Shown piece by piece: positions 24,427-36,389 of a DNA stretch of 37,156 nt. Under the pieces are notes generated by a model. That model had not been told where the DNA came from. It saw nothing but the letters and a program-made list of their open reading frames with translations, and searched no databases. Numbering within the stretch: position 1 is the stretch's first letter; each line of letters begins with the position of its first letter. Made by a program: the position numbers and the translations under genes. Source of the stretch: Paracoccaceae bacterium (GTDB taxonomy: Bacteria > Pseudomonadota > Alphaproteobacteria > Rhodobacterales > Rhodobacteraceae); NCBI GenBank assembly GCA_007131685.1, contig SLQD01000139.1, forward strand, positions 1 through 37,156, read 5' to 3'.

Positions 24427-26084
24427 TGGCGGCGCCGGTGGTCGAACTCTCGGGGCTCAGCGTCGCGCTTCCGGCGGGTGCCGAGCGGCCGCTTGCGGTG
24501 GAGGATGTCAGCTTCACTGTGGAGGCCGGGGAGATCCTGTGCGTGGTGGGAGAGTCCGGCTCGGGCAAGTCGATGATCGCGCATGCGATCATGGGGCTTC
24601 TGCCGGCGCCGCATGTGCGCGTGTCGGGCGGGCAGGCGCGGTTGCAGGGCGAGGATCTCCTGGCCATGTCGCCCCGGCGCCAGCGCGCGGTGCGCGGCAC
24701 CGGCATGGGCATGATCTTCCAGGAGCCCATGACCTCGCTCAACCCGCTGATGCGCGTGGGCGACCAGATCGACGAGACGCTGCGCCTTCACACGCCGCTG
24801 TCGCCGCGCGAGCGGGTGGAGCGGGTGATCGAGCTTCTGGACGATGTCGGCCTGCCGAACCCGCGCGAGCTGCGCCGCAGCTACCCGTTCAGCCTGTCGG
24901 GCGGGCAGCGCCAGCGGGTGATGATCGCCATCGCGCTCGCCGTGGAGCCCGCGCTTCTGATCGCGGACGAGCCGACCACCGCGCTCGATGTCACCACCCA
25001 GAAACAGATCCTCGACCTGATCGCCGCGATGCAGAAGCGATCGGGGATGGGGGTGATCTTCATCACCCATGATTTCGGCGTCGTCGCCGAGATCGCGGAC
25101 TCCGTCGCGGTGATGCAGGACGGCCGCTGCGTGGAATACGGCTCCGCCGAGCAGGTGCTCAACAAGCCGCGCCACGCCTACACCCGCGAGCTGATCCGCG
25201 CGGTGCCCCATGACATCATCTACCGCCCCGATTTCGACCCGGGCGCGGAGCCCGGGATCCTGCAGGCCGAGGGGGTGCGCAAGGTCTTTCATGTGGGTGG
25301 CGGGATGTTCCGCAAGGGGCGGGAACTCGTGGCCGCGGATGATGTCTCGCTCGACATCCATCGCGGCGAGACCGTGGGCGTGGTGGGCGAATCGGGCTCG
25401 GGCAAGTCGACGCTGGGGCGGTGCATCGTGGGCCTGCACCGGGCCGATGGCGGGCAGATCCTGTTTCGCGATCACGACCTCGCGCGGCTCAGCCGCCGTC
25501 AGTTCCGCCCCATCCGGCGCCATGTCCAGATGGTGTTCCAGGATCCCTACGCCTCGCTCAACCCGCGCTACCGGGTGGCCGACATCATCGCGCAGGGGCC
25601 GGTCGCCTTCGGCACCCCGCGTGCCGAGGCGCGGGCGCGGGCGGAGGAGCTTCTCGAACTCGTCGGCCTCGATGCCTCCGCCGCGCGGCGCTACCCGCAT
25701 CAGTTCTCCGGCGGGCAGCGCCAGCGCATTTCCATCGCGCGCGCGCTGGCGCTCGACCCCGATCTTCTGATCGCGGACGAGCCGGTCTCCGCGCTCGATG
25801 TCTCGGTGCAGACGCAGGTGCTCCGGCTTCTGGACGAGATCCGCCGCAGGCTCGGCCTCGCGATGCTGTTCATCACCCATGACCTGCGCGTCGCCGCCCA
25901 GGTCTGTGACCGCATCGCGGTGATGAAGGAAGGCCGGATCGTGGAGCTGGGCACCTGCCGCGAGGTCTTCGGCGCCCCGAAGCACGAGTATACCCGCACT
26001 CTCCTAGACGCGATTCCGGGCAAGGACTGGGAGATCCGCCCGGAAACCTGGGACGACCCAGACCCCGACACGCCCGCGCGCTGA
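24426..26084 (+). CDS. Fused dual ABC ATPase (DppD-DppF type)
   Basis: This 552-residue protein joins two complete nucleotide-binding domains, as in GsiA or YejF. Domain 1 has Walker A GESGSGKS at 42-49, signature LSGGQRQR at 157-164 and Walker [13 protein letters not shown]. Domain 2 has Walker A GESGSGKS near 322-330, signature FSGGQRQR at 427-434 and [12 protein letters not shown]. Each carries the D-loop and switch histidine (FITHD). The oligopeptide/dipeptide C-terminal extension follows domain 1. It powers import through the two permeases encoded upstream. It is the last gene of the operon; GC hairpins without a T-run (26098-26118 or 26102-26129) follow. Confidence 0.95.
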   Translation: MAAPVVELSGLSVALPAGAERPLAVEDVSFTVEAGEILCVVGESGSGKSMIAHAIMGLLPAPHVRVSGGQARLQGEDLLAMSPRRQRAVRGTGMGMIFQEPMTSLNPLMRVGDQIDETLRLHTPLSPRERVERVIELLDDVGLPNPRELRRSYPFSLSGGQRQRVMIAIALAVEPALLIADEPTTALDVTTQKQILDLIAAMQKRSGMGVIFITHDFGVVAEIADSVAVMQDGRCVEYGSAEQVLNKPRHAYTRELIRAVPHDIIYRPDFDPGAEPGILQAEGVRKVFHVGGGMFRKGRELVAADDVSLDIHRGETVGVVGESGSGKSTLGRCIVGLHRADGGQILFRDHDLARLSRRQFRPIRRHVQMVFQDPYASLNPRYRVADIIAQGPVAFGTPRAEARARAEELLELVGLDASAARRYPHQFSGGQRQRISIARALALDPDLLIADEPVSALDVSVQTQVLRLLDEIRRRLGLAMLFITHDLRVAAQVCDRIAVMKEGRIVELGTCREVFGAPKHEYTRTLLDAIPGKDWEIRPETWDDPDPDTPAR

Positions 26085-26150
26085 CCCGGGCGCGAGAGTT
26101 GCCGCGCGCAACGGCAACGGCGCGCGCGGTGCCTCGGGGGGCGTGCCGGC

Positions 26151-26165
26151 GCCCAAATTTTGGGC
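26151..26165. promoter_or_regulatory. Perfect palindrome upstream of the TRAP operon
   Basis: GCCCAAA-T-TTTGGGC is a perfect 7-base inverted repeat with a single central base in the gap before the TRAP operon. Its AT centre stands out against the GC-rich surroundings. About 40 bases further on lies TATGTAGACT (26205-26214), a possible -10 region. The site looks like an operator for a small dimeric repressor or an activator, but the regulator is not encoded here. Confidence 0.45.
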
Positions 26166-26265
26166 AATGGTGACCGAAATCGTGGCTTTCGCGAGGGGTT
26201 CCGGTATGTAGACTTGCGGCTCGCGGGCGCCACGGCGCCGGACAACAGCAAGGGGGGGAGACCGC

Positions 26266-27357
26266 ATGGATCGTCGCACGTTCCTGAAGACATCGACCAT
26301 TGGCACCACGGCCGCAGCGGCGACGGGGCTGGCCGCGCCGGCGGTGGCGCAGGGGCGCACCTCGATGGTGATCGTATCGAGCTGGCCGCGGGACTTTCCC
26401 GGCATCGGCACCGGCGCGCAGCGCCTCGCCAGCGCCATCGAGGACGCCACCGACGGCGCCATCGAGACGGAATACTACGCCGCGGGCGAGCGCGTGGGCG
26501 CCTTCGACGTGTTCGACGAGGTCTCCTCGGGCAACGCGCAGGCCTACCACTCGGCCGACTATTACTTCCAGGGCGTGCACCCCGCCTTCGCCTACATCAC
26601 CTCGGTGCCGTTCGGGCTGACCGCGCTCGAGCAGAACGCCTTCATCCATTACATGGGCGGGCAGGAGCTTTGGGACGAGCTCGGCGACGAATACGGGCTC
26701 AAGGGCCACCTTGCCGGCAACACCGGCTGCCAGCCCGGCGGCTGGTTCAACACGGAAATCAACAGCCCGGAGGATTTCCGCGGGCTGAACTTCCGCGTCC
26801 CGGGCATCGGCGGCGACATGATGACCAATCTGGGGGTCTCGGTGGTGTCGCTGCCCGCCGGCGAGATCTACGAGGCCTTCATCTCGGGGGCGATCGACGC
26901 GGCCGAGTTCGTCGGGCCCTGGAACGACTACTACCTCAATTTCCACGAGGCGGCGCGCTACTTCTACAATCCCGGCCCGCAGGAGCCGGGGGCGGCGATC
27001 TCGTTTTCCATGAACAAGGAATGGCTCACCAGCCTGCCGGCGTGGCAGCAGAAGGCGATCGAGGCCTGCTGTCACATGGAAAACGACCGCATGATGGCGG
27101 AGTACAACGCCAATAACGGGCGCTACCTCGCCCGCCTGATCGAGGAGCACGGCATCGAGACGCGCACATTCAACGACGACGTCTTCGACGCCTTCGGGCG
27201 GGCCTCCGACGAGGTCTTCGAGCAGGTGCGCCAGCACTCCGATCTCGCCAACCGCATGCACGAGGCGTTCGTCGCCGCACGCGCCGATGCCGGGGGCTGG
27301 CTCAACATCTCCGAGACGGCCTTCCTGCAGCAGCGCAACCGCGTGCTCGGCATCTGA
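26266..27357 (+). CDS. TRAP transporter substrate-binding protein, TakP-like
   Basis: This 363-residue periplasmic protein begins with a twin-arginine signal (DRRTFLK, then a mild hydrophobic stretch, cleavage after AVAQ near 29). The mature part matches the TakP branch, which binds 2-oxo acids such as pyruvate or other monocarboxylates: YHSADYYFQGVHPAFAYITSVPFGL, NTGCQPGGWFNTEI, then GLNFRVPGIGGDM with the carboxylate-binding arginine, and IDAAEFVGPWNDYYLNFHEAA. The exact ligand is inferred only from similarity. It heads the operon with the small and large permeases. A 12-bp hairpin lies between its stop and the next gene. Confidence 0.92.
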   Translation: MDRRTFLKTSTIGTTAAAATGLAAPAVAQGRTSMVIVSSWPRDFPGIGTGAQRLASAIEDATDGAIETEYYAAGERVGAFDVFDEVSSGNAQAYHSADYYFQGVHPAFAYITSVPFGLTALEQNAFIHYMGGQELWDELGDEYGLKGHLAGNTGCQPGGWFNTEINSPEDFRGLNFRVPGIGGDMMTNLGVSVVSLPAGEIYEAFISGAIDAAEFVGPWNDYYLNFHEAARYFYNPGPQEPGAAISFSMNKEWLTSLPAWQQKAIEACCHMENDRMMAEYNANNGRYLARLIEEHGIETRTFNDDVFDAFGRASDEVFEQVRQHSDLANRMHEAFVAARADAGGWLNISETAFLQQRNRVLGI

Positions 27358-27377
27358 CACCGCCCGCGCATCCTGAC

Positions 27378-27407
27378 GGGGCGTGCCGCCACCTTGCGGC
27401 GCGCCCC
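27378..27407 (+). other. GC hairpin after the TRAP binding-protein gene
   Basis: GGGGCG-T-GCCGC pairs with GCGGC-G-CGCCCC: twelve pairs including one G-U, with loop CACCTT. It starts 20 bases after the stop of the binding-protein gene, and no U-tract follows. It is likely to protect the upstream message and reduce expression of the permease genes. Confidence 0.65.
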
Positions 27408-27441
27408 GCAACATCATCACCTCGCAGGAGTGACGGCCGGC

Positions 27442-28425
27442 ATGGCACAGGCCGCGATGCGCGATCCGTTCGGGTTCGCCCTCAGGCTCTTCGCCTGGGG
27501 GACCGTGACCGTGACCGGCGCGCTCATCCTCGAGGCGTATCTCGTCTTCTGGCTGGGGCAGGCGGGCGCGTCGGCGCTCGGCGCGGGCGGCACGGCTGCG
27601 GCGGCGGGCTATGCGCTGGCGGTGCTCGGTGCCGTCGGCCTGACGCTGCGCGGCGCGGCGGATCCTGTCCATGACGAGAGCGCGCGGATCTCGGCGCTGG
27701 TGCGGTATCTGGCGCGGGGGGCGTTCTTTGCGGTGCTGTTCGTGGGGATCGGCGATGCGCTGGTGTCCTTCCTGCGCATCGAGGCGGCGCTCGCCGGGCT
27801 GGTCGGGCCCGAAATCGCCTCCGATCTTGGCCGCACGAGCTGGCGCGGGGCCAATCTGCACATGCCGCTCGCCGCCGCGGGCTTCGTGGCGGCGCTGTTC
27901 ACGCGCACGCTCGGTTTCATCTGGCTCGCGCTCATGGTGGTGCTGGCACAGCTCGCGCTGGTGATCGGACGTTTCGTCTTCTCCTACGAGCAGGCCTTCA
28001 TGAGCGACCTCGTGCGGATGTGGTATTCGGCGCTGTTCCTGTTCGCCTCGGCCTTCACCCTGGCCGAGGACGGCCATGTGCGCGTCGATATCTTCTACTC
28101 GGCGATGCGCATGCGCAGCCGCGCGCTCGTCAACGGCCTCGGCGCGGTGGTTCTGGGCATGCCGATGTGCTGGATCATCCTGATCTACGGCACCTCGACG
28201 AGCGCGAGCCAGATCGTCGGCCCGTTCCTGCGCTTCGAGCAGAGCCAGCAGAGCTACGGCATGTTCACGAAATACCTGCTCGCGGTCTATCTCGGCGTCT
28301 TCGCGGTCACGATGCTGTTCCAGTTCGCCGCGCTGGTGCTGCGCTCCTATGCGGAATGGCGCGCCGAGCCGGGCGCGGTGACGGATTTCGAGCGCCGCGC
28401 CGCCCGGGCCGAGACGGGATACTGA
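27442..28425 (+). CDS. TRAP transporter small permease (DctQ type), enlarged
   Basis: This 327-residue inner-membrane protein contains the DctQ core in its second half: LFLFASAFTLAEDGHVRVDIFYSAMRMRSRALVNGLGAV is the classic Q-subunit motif. Ordinary DctQ proteins have about 160-180 residues and four membrane segments. Here an extra N-terminal part of about 150 residues adds three or four hydrophobic segments (near 14-40, 45-62 and 85-110). The start ATG 27442 has AGGAG eleven bases upstream; the frame is open a little further back through the hairpin. It forms the membrane complex with the large permease, whose gene starts three bases after its stop. Confidence 0.87.
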   Translation: MAQAAMRDPFGFALRLFAWGTVTVTGALILEAYLVFWLGQAGASALGAGGTAAAAGYALAVLGAVGLTLRGAADPVHDESARISALVRYLARGAFFAVLFVGIGDALVSFLRIEAALAGLVGPEIASDLGRTSWRGANLHMPLAAAGFVAALFTRTLGFIWLALMVVLAQLALVIGRFVFSYEQAFMSDLVRMWYSALFLFASAFTLAEDGHVRVDIFYSAMRMRSRALVNGLGAVVLGMPMCWIILIYGTSTSASQIVGPFLRFEQSQQSYGMFTKYLLAVYLGVFAVTMLFQFAALVLRSYAEWRAEPGAVTDFERRAARAETGY

Positions 28426-28428
28426 GCG

Positions 28429-31104
<2,676 letters not shown>

Positions 31105-31117
31105 GAGGGACTCGCGG

Positions 31118-31144
31118 CACCGCGCCGGTCAGGCCGGCGGCGCG
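31118..31144. other. GC-rich inverted repeat between convergent TRAP and MFS genes
   Basis: CGCGCCGG (31121-31128) can pair with CCGGCG-g-CGCG (31134-31144) with one bulge. It straddles the stop of the facing MFS gene, 14 bases after the TRAP large-permease stop. It may act as a weak two-way end for both transcripts; no T-run is present. Confidence 0.35.
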
Positions 31145-32385
31145 GGCGGCAGGCGCGGCCGCTCGCGCAGCAGCAGGACAGCGAACCACGCCGCGGCGGT
31201 GAGCGACGGCAGCGCCGCGACGAGGAACATGACCCCCGGCCCCTGCGCCGCGGCGAGCAGCCCCGCGAGCGCCGGGCCGATCACGCTGCCCGCCGCGACG
31301 CTGAGCAGCGCGGCGGTAAAGCCGAGCGTGCTGCGCCCGGGAAACAGCCGCACGCTCCAGAACGAGAACACCGCGCTGACCATCATGATGGCCATGCCAT
31401 GCAGCCCCGACGCGGCGATCACTGCGCTCCAGGAAGTGGGCGCAATCCCGATCAGCACGAGCGACAGCGCCCCCGACGAGAAGATCAGGCAGAACAGCGC
31501 GGCCAGGCCGATCCGCGCCTCGAGCCGCCCGGTCAACAGGCCGAGCACGCCGAACACGCCGTATCCCAGGAAGATCACGACCGACGCGACCGAATCCGCG
31601 AGCCCCGGCAGCCCGCCCGCCGCCACCACGCGGTCGGCGGCGAAGGACAGGAAGACGGCATTCGTCATCCCGAAGCAAAGCGCGGTGGCATAGAGCGGCA
31701 TCACCTCGCGGCGCAGAAGATGCGATTCGCTCGCCGCGTGCGCCGGTTCGGGCGCCGGTTCGATCGGTGCGGAAATGCCGGCCCCGCCGCTGTCATGGAG
31801 CGGACCCCGCGCCGGCGCCGCCCATCCGCCCGGCGGCAGCCCCGTCACCGCGAACCCCGTCAGCGCGACGCTGCTGACCGCGAAGCCGATCCACGCACCG
31901 CGCCAGTCGAAAACCCCCTCGATCACGAGGAAGGCAAGCACCGCGGCGCCGGCGACCCCGAAGGTCGTCCCGGTCGAGATCACCGAGAGCGCGGTGGGGC
32001 GCGCCTCGGGGGCGATGATGCGCTCGGCCGCGTCGTTGAAGGGTGCCCAGCAAAGTCCGGCGCTGCTGCCCGCAAGCGCGATCCCGATGGCCAGATGCAT
32101 CGGCGTGAACGCCGCCGCGACGATGACGAACCCGACGAGCGCGCAGATCGCGCCGGTCACGACCGAGGCGCGCGCGCTGTAGTGGCGCGCCATGCCGGCC
32201 GAGGCGAGAAGCCCCACGAGGAACGCCAGAAAGCCGCCGCTCGCGATCAGCCCGGCTGTTGCCGTCGTGAGGGCGAAATCCTCCCGGAAGGCGGGCAGGA
32301 ACAGGCCGAAACCCATCCTGCCGGGGCCGAAGGTCACGGCCGTGGCCACGAATCCGGCCGCCGTCAGGCGCATGGCGCGTGTCAT
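31129..32385 (-). CDS. MFS transporter, YbfB/YjiJ-like
   Basis: This 418-residue protein has about 12 membrane segments. The start TAVTFGPGRMGFGLFLPAFREDFALTTATAGLIASGGFLAFLVG resembles the YbfB/YjiJ branch of MFS proteins. The central loop (about residues 195-225) is rich in Pro, Glu and Ala. The substrate is unknown. ATG 32385 is preceded by GAGGGG at nine bases; ATG 32373 four codons later is an alternative. A possible promoter TTGATT-N16-TAGGTG lies at 32498-32471 on the same strand. The gene diverges from the dodecin gene and converges with the TRAP operon. Confidence 0.85.
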   Translation of the reverse strand: MTRAMRLTAAGFVATAVTFGPGRMGFGLFLPAFREDFALTTATAGLIASGGFLAFLVGLLASAGMARHYSARASVVTGAICALVGFVIVAAAFTPMHLAIGIALAGSSAGLCWAPFNDAAERIIAPEARPTALSVISTGTTFGVAGAAVLAFLVIEGVFDWRGAWIGFAVSSVALTGFAVTGLPPGGWAAPARGPLHDSGGAGISAPIEPAPEPAHAASESHLLRREVMPLYATALCFGMTNAVFLSFAADRVVAAGGLPGLADSVASVVIFLGYGVFGVLGLLTGRLEARIGLAALFCLIFSSGALSLVLIGIAPTSWSAVIAASGLHGMAIMMVSAVFSFWSVRLFPGRSTLGFTAALLSVAAGSVIGPALAGLLAAAQGPGVMFLVAALPSLTAAAWFAVLLLRERPRLPPAPPA

Positions 32386-32640
32386 TGTCCCCGGCCCCTC
32401 GTTGCGTTCGCAAGAACCGCCTGCGGATTGCCGGCCGCAGGGGGGGGCGTCATTCCGCTCGCCCCGGCTGCACCTATCCTCTCCGGCGGCCGAATCAAAT
32501 CGGGAATCCTGCGCGGGGGGCTGCCTGCACCGTTTCGGGGGTGACGGCGCGCGCGCATGGCGCGGCGCGTTCTGGTAGACTCGGAGCGCTGTGGCGCGGT
32601 TGCGCCGGCAGAGCGGTCCAGGTGAAGAGTGGAGGATCCG

Positions 32641-32850
32641 ATGAGTGAAGGTGTCTACAAGATCGTCGAGGTGGTCGGGGTGAGCGAGAAGTCGTGGGAG
32701 GATGCGGGCCGCAAGGCCGTCGAGACGGCATCGGACTCGATCCGCGACCTGCGCGTGGCCGAGGTGGTAAAGCTCGACATGAAGGTCGAGGACGGCAAGG
32801 TCGCCGCCTTCCGCGCCCGCGTGTCGCTGTCGTTCAAGTACCAGCACTGA
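32641..32850 (+). CDS. Dodecin, flavin-binding protein
   Basis: This 69-residue protein has the dodecin pattern: VYKIVEVVGVSEKSWEDAGRKAV, a helix, then two long strands ending FRARVSLSFKYQH. Dodecins form hollow 12-mers that store or buffer flavins such as FMN or lumichrome in the cytoplasm; the tryptophan W19 is the residue that stacks on the flavin. ATG 32641 has GGAGG five bases upstream and is preferred to an in-frame ATG at 32629. The gene stands alone. A short hairpin follows its stop. Confidence 0.93.
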   Translation: MSEGVYKIVEVVGVSEKSWEDAGRKAVETASDSIRDLRVAEVVKLDMKVEDGKVAAFRARVSLSFKYQH

Positions 32851-32866
32851 CCCGCGCGGTCGCGGG
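32851..32866. other. Short hairpin after dodecin
   Basis: CCCGCG, loop CGGT, CGCGGG: a 6-bp stem directly after the dodecin stop and 15 bases before the stop of the facing gene. It may serve as an end signal for both genes; no T-run follows. Confidence 0.4.
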
Positions 32867-32880
32867 GCGGCGATCCGGGT

Positions 32881-33261
32881 TCAGGACTCCGCGATCTCGA
32901 TGCGATCGGCAATCTCCGGGGCGACGAGCCCGGCATGCAGGGCGAGCAGAACAAGCTTCGCGTCGGGCGAGTCGCCGCTGTCGATCGCCGCCGCAAGGCG
33001 CTGCTCGGCCCGCTCCGCCGCGGTGGCGCTGGCGGACTCGAGGAAGGTCGCGCGGCCATGCATGCAGTAGGCCAGAAGCTCGGCCGCATCGCCGCAGGCT
33101 GCATCATGGCCGCGCCGCCGCGCATCCTCCCTGAGCAGCCGCACGATGGTCAGCTTGACGGCATCGGGCACGAGCAGCGGATGCAGTCCGTGCGCGCGCA
33201 GCGCGTCATCGAGCGCCTGCAGCGCGGGGGAGCGGCCGAACAGCTTGAAGAAACCCAGCAT
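32881..33261 (-). CDS. Hypothetical protein, 126 aa
   Basis: I do not recognise a named family. The protein starts MLGFFKLFGRSPALQALDDALRAHGLHPLLVPDAVKLTIVRLL and is predicted to be mostly helical and soluble. It has two cysteines (in DAACGDAAELLAYCMHG) and an acidic C-terminus. The N-terminus, with its short hydrophobic FFKLFG start, looks like a small peripheral or cytoplasmic protein. Codon use is like that of its neighbours and the frame has a clean start, so I take it as real. It lies between the facing dodecin gene and the sugar operon on the same strand. Confidence 0.7.
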   Translation of the reverse strand: MLGFFKLFGRSPALQALDDALRAHGLHPLLVPDAVKLTIVRLLREDARRRGHDAACGDAAELLAYCMHGRATFLESASATAAERAEQRLAAAIDSGDSPDAKLVLLALHAGLVAPEIADRIEIAES

Positions 33262-33314
33262 GCGCCAAGACTAACAGGTCCTGCGCGCGGCTCCACCGTG
33301 ATCTGCATCCGCGC

Positions 33315-34427
33315 TCACGGCGGCGCAACATGACGCCATTCCTGCGCCGTGGCGGAAGCGTGCACCGCCTCGACGAGCTGCTGGACGCGCAGACCCTTGT
33401 CGAAGCCGAACGGCTCGGGCGCGCCCGCGAGCGCCTCGGCAAACCCCGCGATCTCGATGGCCTTGAGATCGTTGAAGCCGAGCTGGTGACCCGGGGCGGG
33501 GCAGAAACGTGCATAAGGCGGATGTTCGGGGCCGGCCATGATGGTGCGAAAACCCCGCTGCCCGCCGGCATCCCCGCTATCGTAGAATTGAAGCTCGTTG
33601 AGGCGCTCGCCCGTGAAGGCGAGGGCGCCCTGTGTGCCATGGATCTCGAAATCATGGCGCATCTTGCGCCCCGTGGCGACCCAGCTTGCCTCGATGAGGC
33701 CGGGCACATTGCCGCCAAGGCGCAGGAAGGCGCGCGCCACGTCATCCACCGCGACGCGGCGCGGGCCGTCCGCGCCCGGGCGCTCGGCGATCACGGTCGC
33801 GGTATCGCCCATCACGGCCGTGATGGGGCCGAGCAGGAATTCGGCGGTGGCGAGCGCATGGCTGCCCAGATCGGCCATCGCCCCGCCGCCCGCGGGATCG
33901 TGGCGAAACGACCACGGCGCCGCCGGGTCGGCCATGTAATCCTCCGCATGCTGGCCGCGATAGGACAGGATATCACCGAGCGCACCGCCGGCGATCATCT
34001 CGCGCGCCAGCCGCAGGACGGGATTCGCAAGGTAGTTGAATCCCAGCTGCGTGACGACCCCCGCCGCGGCGGCGGCCTCGGCCATTTCGCGCGCCTCGGC
34101 GGCTGTCGGGGCGAGGGGCTTTTCGCAATAGACATGCTTGCCGGCGGCGATCGCCGCGAGCGCCATCTCGCGATGCAGCGCGTTGGGCGCGGTGATGTCG
34201 ATCACGTCGATGGCCGGATCGTCGATCAGGCTGCGCCAATCGCCCGTGGCACGCTCGATCCCGAAGGACCGGCGCGCGGCCTCGGCCGCCTCGGTGGTGA
34301 CATCGGCCACCGCCTCGAGCCGCAGCCGCACCGGCATCTCGAAGGCCCGCGAGGCTGTGGCGAAGCCGAGCACATGAGTGCGCCCCATGAAGCCCGTGCC
34401 GATCAGGCCGACCCTGTAGTCGCGCAT
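33315..34427 (-). CDS. Gfo/Idh/MocA-family sugar dehydrogenase
   Basis: This 370-residue NAD(P)-dependent oxidoreductase has a Rossmann domain with GTGFMG at 10-15 and the family EKP motif at 102-104 (HVYCEKPLAPT). A C-terminal alpha/beta domain holds GGGAMADLGSHALATAEFLLGP, which contains the catalytic Asp-x-x-x-His pair. The family oxidises sugars or inositols, or reduces keto-sugars. It is the last gene of the leftward sugar ABC operon, ten bases after the ATPase gene, so it probably acts on the imported compound. The specific substrate is not shown by the sequence. Confidence 0.9.
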   Translation of the reverse strand: MRDYRVGLIGTGFMGRTHVLGFATASRAFEMPVRLRLEAVADVTTEAAEAARRSFGIERATGDWRSLIDDPAIDVIDITAPNALHREMALAAIAAGKHVYCEKPLAPTAAEAREMAEAAAAAGVVTQLGFNYLANPVLRLAREMIAGGALGDILSYRGQHAEDYMADPAAPWSFRHDPAGGGAMADLGSHALATAEFLLGPITAVMGDTATVIAERPGADGPRRVAVDDVARAFLRLGGNVPGLIEASWVATGRKMRHDFEIHGTQGALAFTGERLNELQFYDSGDAGGQRGFRTIMAGPEHPPYARFCPAPGHQLGFNDLKAIEIAGFAEALAGAPEPFGFDKGLRVQQLVEAVHASATAQEWRHVAPP

Positions 34428-34437
34428 GCCGCCCCCT

Positions 34438-35217
34438 TCAGACCGTGCCGCCGAGCGAGCCCTCGAGCTCGGCGAGCTCCTCGCCGCCGGCCATCATGTC
34501 CTGCAGCTCCTCCGGGCTGATCTCGCCGCGCGACGCAGTGCCGAGCGTCCGGCCGCGGTTGAGCACCGTGAAGCGATCGCCCACGGCATGCGCGTGGCGC
34601 ACGTTGTGCGTGATGAACACGACCGCGACGCCGCGCTTGCGCACCGCGTCGATGGTGGCGAGCACGTTCGAGGTCTGGCGCACCCCGAGCGCCGAGGTCG
34701 GCTCGTCGAGGATCAGCACCCTGGCGCCGAAATAGGCCGCGCGTGCGATGGCGACGGTCTGGCGTTCGCCGCCCGAGAGCGTGCCCACGGCCTGATCGGG
34801 GCCGCGCAGGCGGATGCCGAGCCGGGCCATCTCCTCCATCGTGACACGATTGGCGTAGTCGTGATCGAAGAAGGGGATGCCGAGGACGCGCTTTTGCGGC
34901 TCGTTGCCCATGAAGAAATTGCGCGACACCGACATCAGTGGGATCATCGCAAGATCCTGATAGACGGTGGATATCCCCGCCGCGATCGCCACGCGCGGAT
35001 CGGCGAAGCGCACCGGCGCGCCCTCGAAGCGGATCTCGCCCTTCGAGGGCTGATGCACGCCGGACATCACCTTGATGAAGGTGGACTTGCCCGCGCCATT
35101 GTCGCCCAGAAGGCAGTGGCACTCGCCGGGATGCACCGACAGCGACACCCCGGCCAGCGCGATCACGGGGCCGAAATGCTTCTCGATGTCGCGCAGTTCG
35201 ATGATCGGCTCGCTCAT
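34438..35217 (-). CDS. Sugar ABC transporter ATPase, single-domain FrcA-like
   Basis: This 259-residue ATPase has Walker [10 protein letters not shown] (38-46), the Q-loop VYQDLAMIP, signature LSGGERQ (147-153), Walker [12 protein letters not shown] (168-178) and switch histidine in FITHN. It has one nucleotide-binding domain, whereas RbsA- or XylG-type sugar ATPases have two fused copies; the fructose transporter FrcA of rhizobia has this short form. It must act as a homodimer on the permease encoded just upstream. ATG 35217 lies one base after the permease stop. Confidence 0.92.
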   Translation of the reverse strand: MSEPIIELRDIEKHFGPVIALAGVSLSVHPGECHCLLGDNGAGKSTFIKVMSGVHQPSKGEIRFEGAPVRFADPRVAIAAGISTVYQDLAMIPLMSVSRNFFMGNEPQKRVLGIPFFDHDYANRVTMEEMARLGIRLRGPDQAVGTLSGGERQTVAIARAAYFGARVLILDEPTSALGVRQTSNVLATIDAVRKRGVAVVFITHNVRHAHAVGDRFTVLNRGRTLGTASRGEISPEELQDMMAGGEELAELEGSLGGTV

Positions 35218-35218
35218 C

Positions 35219-36328
35219 TCACCTCTCCCCCGTGATCATCTGTCGGATATAGGTGTTCAGGATCACGCCCATGAGCAGGATCACCCCGAGAAAGACCCGA
35301 AACAGCGAGCTCTCCGCACCGGCGAAATAGAGCCCCTGCTGGACGATCCCGAAGATCAGCGCCCCCATCGCCGCGCCGATGACCGAGCCGTAGCCGCCCG
35401 TCAGCAGCGCACCGCCGATGACCACGCAGATGATCGCCTCGAGCTCCTTGAGCAGGCCGCGATCCGCCGCTGCCGAGCCGAACTCCATCACCTGCGCCGC
35501 GGCGAAGACCGTCGCGCAGAAGGCGGTGAACATGAACATCAGGATCTTCACGCGGTTGACGGGCACGCCGGCATAGCGCGCGGCCTGCGCGTTGCCGCCG
35601 GCGGCATAGATCCAGTTGCCGAAGCGGGTGCGCGTGAGCAGCAGATGCGCGAACACGATGAGCGCGACCGCCCAGACGATCATCATCGGCACCCCCTGCA
35701 CCAGCGGCTGGCCAGCGCGGGTGCCGGAGGTGTAGACATCCAGCAGCCCGATATCCGCGAACCACTGGAACAGCCCCTGAAACGCCACGCCGCCGAACAC
35801 CGCCCCGAGCCAGTCGCCCTCGCCGGCCTGGCCGACGCCGCTGATGATGGTGCGGTTCGTGGTCAGGATCGACAGCCAGATCGTCAGCCCGCGCAGGATG
35901 TAGAGCGACGCGAGCGTGACGATGAAGCTCGGCAGCCCGGTCCGGATCACCAGAAAGCCGTTGAAGGCCCCGATCCCCATCGCCGCGACGAAGGCGCAGA
36001 TGATCGCCAGCCAGACCGGCAACCCCACCTGCACCGACAGGATCGCGATCACGATGCCGGAGAACCCGATCATCGAGCCGATCGACAGATCGAACTCCCC
36101 CGCGATCATCAGCAGGCACGCCCCCGTCGCGATGATCGCGAACTGCGCGGCGACCACCATCCAGTTGCGCACGCCGTCCGGCGAGAACATGCCCGTGTCA
36201 TGTGCGATCATCAGAAAGAACACGAAGACGAGGATCGTGCCGCAGGCCGCGCCGAGTTCCGGGCGCATGAGCCAGTCGCGCAGCTTCGAGGTCTGCTTGA
36301 CGCGCTCGTCCTGAACAGTGTCGGTCAT
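35219..36328 (-). CDS. Sugar ABC transporter permease, RbsC/FrcC-like
   Basis: This 369-residue inner-membrane protein has about 8-10 membrane segments and the sugar permease marks [18 protein letters not shown] near 73-90 and [50 protein letters not shown] is the cytoplasmic coupling loop. A loop insert near residues 155-215 ([13 protein letters not shown] to LVQGVP) is periplasmic in the FrcC-type branch. It works as a homodimer with the single-domain ATPase. It follows the binding-protein gene with a hairpin spacer of 61 bases. Confidence 0.92.
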   Translation of the reverse strand: MTDTVQDERVKQTSKLRDWLMRPELGAACGTILVFVFFLMIAHDTGMFSPDGVRNWMVVAAQFAIIATGACLLMIAGEFDLSIGSMIGFSGIVIAILSVQVGLPVWLAIICAFVAAMGIGAFNGFLVIRTGLPSFIVTLASLYILRGLTIWLSILTTNRTIISGVGQAGEGDWLGAVFGGVAFQGLFQWFADIGLLDVYTSGTRAGQPLVQGVPMMIVWAVALIVFAHLLLTRTRFGNWIYAAGGNAQAARYAGVPVNRVKILMFMFTAFCATVFAAAQVMEFGSAAADRGLLKELEAIICVVIGGALLTGGYGSVIGAAMGALIFGIVQQGLYFAGAESSLFRVFLGVILLMGVILNTYIRQMITGER

Positions 36329-36347
36329 GTCGTTCCTCCCCCATGGT

Positions 36348-36377
36348 GCCGCGCGGGGGCGATGCCGCCCGCGCGGC
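36348..36377 (-). other. GC hairpin between the sugar binding-protein and permease genes
   Basis: GCCGCGCGGG (36348-36357) and CCCGCGCGGC (36368-36377) form a perfect 10-bp stem with a 10-base loop. It starts 12 bases after the stop of the binding-protein gene and ends 19 bases before the permease start, read leftward. No U-tract follows. It is likely to keep the binding-protein message abundant over the permease part. Confidence 0.65.
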
Positions 36378-36389
36378 GCACGGCCCCGC

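Noticed and set aside
26168-26200. Possible sigma-54 promoter (TGGC...) before the TRAP operon
   Set aside because: GTGGCTTTCGCGA lacks the GC element at the required -12 spacing, and no enhancer-binding protein is nearby.
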